From the NCBI GenBank assembly GCA_903910495.1, contig CAIVZW010000720.1:1-7724 (forward strand): 7,724 nucleotides of DNA. Reading direction: 5' to 3'. Source of the DNA: an uncultured beta proteobacterium (GTDB taxonomy: Bacteria > Pseudomonadota > Gammaproteobacteria > Burkholderiales > Rhodocyclaceae). Below the pieces are notes generated by a model. That model had not been told where the DNA came from. It did no database searches and was given only the letters and a program-made list of their open reading frames with translations. Below, one piece after another: positions 5,876-7,724 of this stretch. A program made the translations under genes and the position numbers. Numbering within the stretch: position 1 is the first letter of the stretch; each line of letters starts with the position of its first letter.

Positions 5876-7217
5876 GAGTCGTCATGCTGAGGTTGGCGCA
5901 GGTTTGGCAGGTGCTCAAAATGACAATACTGAATTTCATATCTCGGATAATGAAAGGAAGTATTTGCGCGAACTTGCCAAAAAACAGCTTGAATACGCTG
6001 CTCTGCCAATTATGGCAAAACGGAAAAAGATGTGGTTCGATCTGAATGACGGATGCAAAGGAGCCCGGCCGCTGTTTATCGTTGAAGCAGGACTGCCTGC
6101 AGGATTTGAACGCGATTTTATGCCTGAAGGAATATTGCGCTGTTCAACAAAAGATGGCAGGGCAGTGGAGGACCAACTGCTCCGGAATATCCGTAACCAT
6201 GAATTGATCAACGACGACAAAGTAATCCCCGATACATTCACTGTTAACTGGTTCACAGATATTGATGAGTTCGGTGTAAAAATCGGACAGGAAACGGTTA
6301 AAGACTCGCAGGGTGTTGAGGCAGGGTATCGTTTCTTACATCCTGTTAAAAACCTGAAAGAGGATTTTCACCTACTGCGCCCGGCGATTTGTAAGGTGGA
6401 TAAGGAACGTACAATGCTCTGGAAAGCTTTCATAGAGGATCTCCTGGGCGACATTTTGAACGTTGATATACAAGTGGCATTGGCCACTTTCAGAACCACA
6501 CAACTCACCAGGAGGGCAAATGAAATAATGGGGCTTGAAGAGTTGTTCATAGCCATGTGTGAGACTCCTGATGAGGTCCATCAACTCATGGCTTACCTGC
6601 GTGATAACGGGTTGCGCATTTTGCGATGGTTTGAATCCAATGGCTTGCTGCAACTTAATAATGGCAATCAAATCAGTTTTGGATCAAGTCCAAATTTCAC
6701 TGCCAGCCTGCCGGCTCCGGATCATAAAGAAAATGCTGTAAGACTATGTGATATATGGGGAGCCTCAAACAGTCAGGAGACAGTTTCTGTCTCGCCCGAT
6801 ATGTTTCACGAATTCTGTTTCCCGTACTATCGTGATGTCTGCGAGCCATTGGGATTGCTTTATTACGGTTGTTGTGAGCCCGTACATCGTGTATGGGATG
6901 ACATACGGCAATTACCCCATCTGAAAAAAGTTTCCATATCGCCCTGGTGCGATCAGCATTTTATGGGTGAAGCGCTGCAGGGCACAGATATTGTTTTCTC
7001 CCGCAAGCCTGACCCGAAGTTCCTGGGAATTGAAGTAAAACTGGATGAAGAAGCCTGGGCTGATCATATCCGGGAGACTCTGGGTGCAACACATGGTGTA
7101 AATGTTGAATTCATTGTGAGGGATGTATATACCGTGCATGGCAATGTTGGCAAAGCCCGACGGGCAGTTGAAATAGCACGAAGGGAAATACAAAGTTTTT
7201 ACGGAGCAATGACCTAA
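5859..7217 (+). CDS. UroD-superfamily protein, probable corrinoid-dependent methyltransferase
   Basis: This 452-residue protein fits the uroporphyrinogen decarboxylase superfamily but not heme-pathway HemE: the N-terminal RQAGR substrate motif is absent, and the protein is about 100 residues longer. Recognisable segments are ISDNERKYLRELAKKQLEYA (28-47), ARPLFIVEAGLP (69-80), QETVSVSPDMFHEFCFPYYR (306-325), LGLLYYGCCEPVH (331-343) and VSISPWCD (358-365). Cys338/Cys339, His343 and Cys364 sit where MtaA/MtbA/CmuA-type methyltransferases carry their zinc HxC...C ligands, with Tyr336 in place of the usual His. A corrinoid protein gene starts 127 bases downstream, which supports a role in methyl transfer to or from a cobalamin. 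The substrate is unknown. GC content is well below the neighbours. ATG 5859 has only AGGA two bases upstream, and TATTAT at 5828-5833 is a possible -10 with no good -35. The UroD-superfamily call is firm; the activity is inferred. Confidence 0.8.
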   Translation: MKRSIKSRHAEVGAGLAGAQNDNTEFHISDNERKYLRELAKKQLEYAALPIMAKRKKMWFDLNDGCKGARPLFIVEAGLPAGFERDFMPEGILRCSTKDGRAVEDQLLRNIRNHELINDDKVIPDTFTVNWFTDIDEFGVKIGQETVKDSQGVEAGYRFLHPVKNLKEDFHLLRPAICKVDKERTMLWKAFIEDLLGDILNVDIQVALATFRTTQLTRRANEIMGLEELFIAMCETPDEVHQLMAYLRDNGLRILRWFESNGLLQLNNGNQISFGSSPNFTASLPAPDHKENAVRLCDIWGASNSQETVSVSPDMFHEFCFPYYRDVCEPLGLLYYGCCEPVHRVWDDIRQLPHLKKVSISPWCDQHFMGEALQGTDIVFSRKPDPKFLGIEVKLDEEAWADHIRETLGATHGVNVEFIVRDVYTVHGNVGKARRAVEIARREIQSFYGAMT

Positions 7218-7344
7218 GCGTACTATCGCCAATTGCTGCCGGTCGCGGCATCCAAGAACCTGTCATTCAGATGGCTACTCCACTCAGATAATCCTGACAA
7301 GGAGGCAGGTGGTTAAAGATTTTTGTACATACGGAGATAAATAA
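7218..7344 (+). other. Intergenic leader of the corrinoid protein gene, with a small hairpin and an unused strong Shine-Dalgarno
   Basis: A short stem, TGCCG/loop GTCG/CGGCA, lies at 7237-7250 and has no U-run. AAGGAGG at 7299-7305 precedes GTG at 7309 by three bases. That GTG opens an 11-codon frame ending in TAA at 7342-7344, directly adjacent to the ATG of the corrinoid gene. The corrinoid gene has its own GGAG at 7333-7336 with an eight-base spacer. A leader peptide is possible but not demonstrated. I could not recognise a cobalamin riboswitch in these 127 bases, which are also short for one. Confidence 0.3.
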
Positions 7345-7724
7345 ATGGAAATTCTTGACGAGATTTCGGCCTTCCTGCAAAAAGGCAAGGCCAAGGACGT
7401 GAAGGAACTTGTGCAACAGGCCATCGACCAGGGCATCGGTGCCCGAGCCATTCTGGAAGACGGCCTGCTGGCCGGAATGAACATCATCGGCGGGAAGTTC
7501 AAACGCAACGAAGTGTTTGTTCCCGAAGTGCTGATCGCCGCCCGCGCCATGAATGCCGGTACCGCCTTGCTGAAACCCCACCTGGTATCGGCGGGAGTCG
7601 AAGCCACGGGCAAGGTGATCATTGGCACGGTCAAGGGTGACCTGCATGATATCGGCAAGAACCTGGTGCGCATGATGATGGAAGGCAAGGGGCTCGAAGT
7701 CATTGACCTGGGCGTCAATGTGTC
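7345..7724 (+). CDS. Corrinoid (B12-binding) methyltransferase protein, 5' part
   Basis: The frame opens at ATG 7345 and runs off the window after 126 full codons. It encodes the N-terminal part of a small corrinoid protein of the MtaC/MtbC/MttC type. The N-terminal helical cap (about residues 1-85) contains EILDEISAFLQKGKAKDVKE, GLLAGMNIIGGKF (40-52) and VFVPEVLIAARAMNAG (57-72), all typical of the B12-binding N-terminal cap domain. The Rossmann-like B12 domain then begins with VIIGTVKGDLHDIGKNLV (91-108). It includes the D-x-H-x-x-G motif, Asp99-His101-Gly104, whose histidine is the lower ligand of cobalt. These proteins carry the methyl group between two methyltransferases. GGAG eight bases upstream fixes the start. 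Its GC content (about 62% in a sampled line) matches glpK rather than the UroD-like gene before it. Full members are about 210-220 residues, so roughly 90 remain outside the window. Confidence 0.93.
   Translation, partial: MEILDEISAFLQKGKAKDVKELVQQAIDQGIGARAILEDGLLAGMNIIGGKFKRNEVFVPEVLIAARAMNAGTALLKPHLVSAGVEATGKVIIGTVKGDLHDIGKNLVRMMMEGKGLEVIDLGVNV

Noticed and set aside
5859..7217. UroD-like gene as heme-pathway HemE
   Set aside because: The RQAGR substrate motif near the N-terminus is missing, the protein is too long, and a corrinoid protein gene follows directly.
7267..7718. Two minus-strand open frames opposite the corrinoid protein gene
   Set aside because: The plus-strand frame from 7345 contains the complete B12-binding signature, so the opposite frames are shadows.

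Overview
The window looks like a chromosomal segment of a moderately GC-rich proteobacterium, most likely a gamma- or betaproteobacterium. That placement is an inference. It rests on the gene types, on Shine-Dalgarno usage, and on a pair of GTCGGxCTxxAGxCCGAC palindromes of the REP type common in those groups. No tRNA, rRNA, CRISPR array, transposase or phage gene is visible.

Layout: (1) Bases 1-171 hold the 3' end of a plus-strand gene that looks like the end of a cyclic-nucleotide-binding domain. (2) Converging on it is a minus-strand block at 2269-208: an HDOD-domain regulator, a hot-dog acyl-CoA thioesterase and a DsbA/FrnE-type oxidoreductase. The gaps are 55 and 60 bases, so this may be one operon. 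(3) A divergent intergenic region (2270-2471) contains a small dyad at 2295-2310 and separates the HDOD gene from a complete glycerol kinase gene, glpK, on the plus strand. (4) Downstream of glpK is a 68-base inverted pair of REP-like palindromes (4003-4070) that abuts the start codon of a ThrE-family fused transporter gene. (5) A small cupin gene follows the transporter gene after 58 bases.

(6) The right end is the most interesting part. A 452-residue member of the uroporphyrinogen decarboxylase (UroD) superfamily is followed by the start of a corrinoid (B12-binding) protein gene that runs off the window. UroD-fold proteins beside small corrinoid proteins usually form methyltransferase systems (MtaA, MtbA, CmuA and MtvB types). 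In these, a methyl group moves from a substrate to cob(I)alamin or from methyl-cobalamin to an acceptor. The substrate cannot be read here. The UroD-type gene is clearly poorer in GC (about 40-50% in sampled lines) than glpK and the corrinoid gene (about 62-63%), which suggests separate acquisition. Its putative metal-binding motif (YYGCCEPVH, then a Cys about 25 residues later) differs from the usual HxC...C pattern.

The left half is ordinary accessory or housekeeping content. The candidate for an undescribed system is the UroD-like/corrinoid pair from about 5732 to the window end and beyond.
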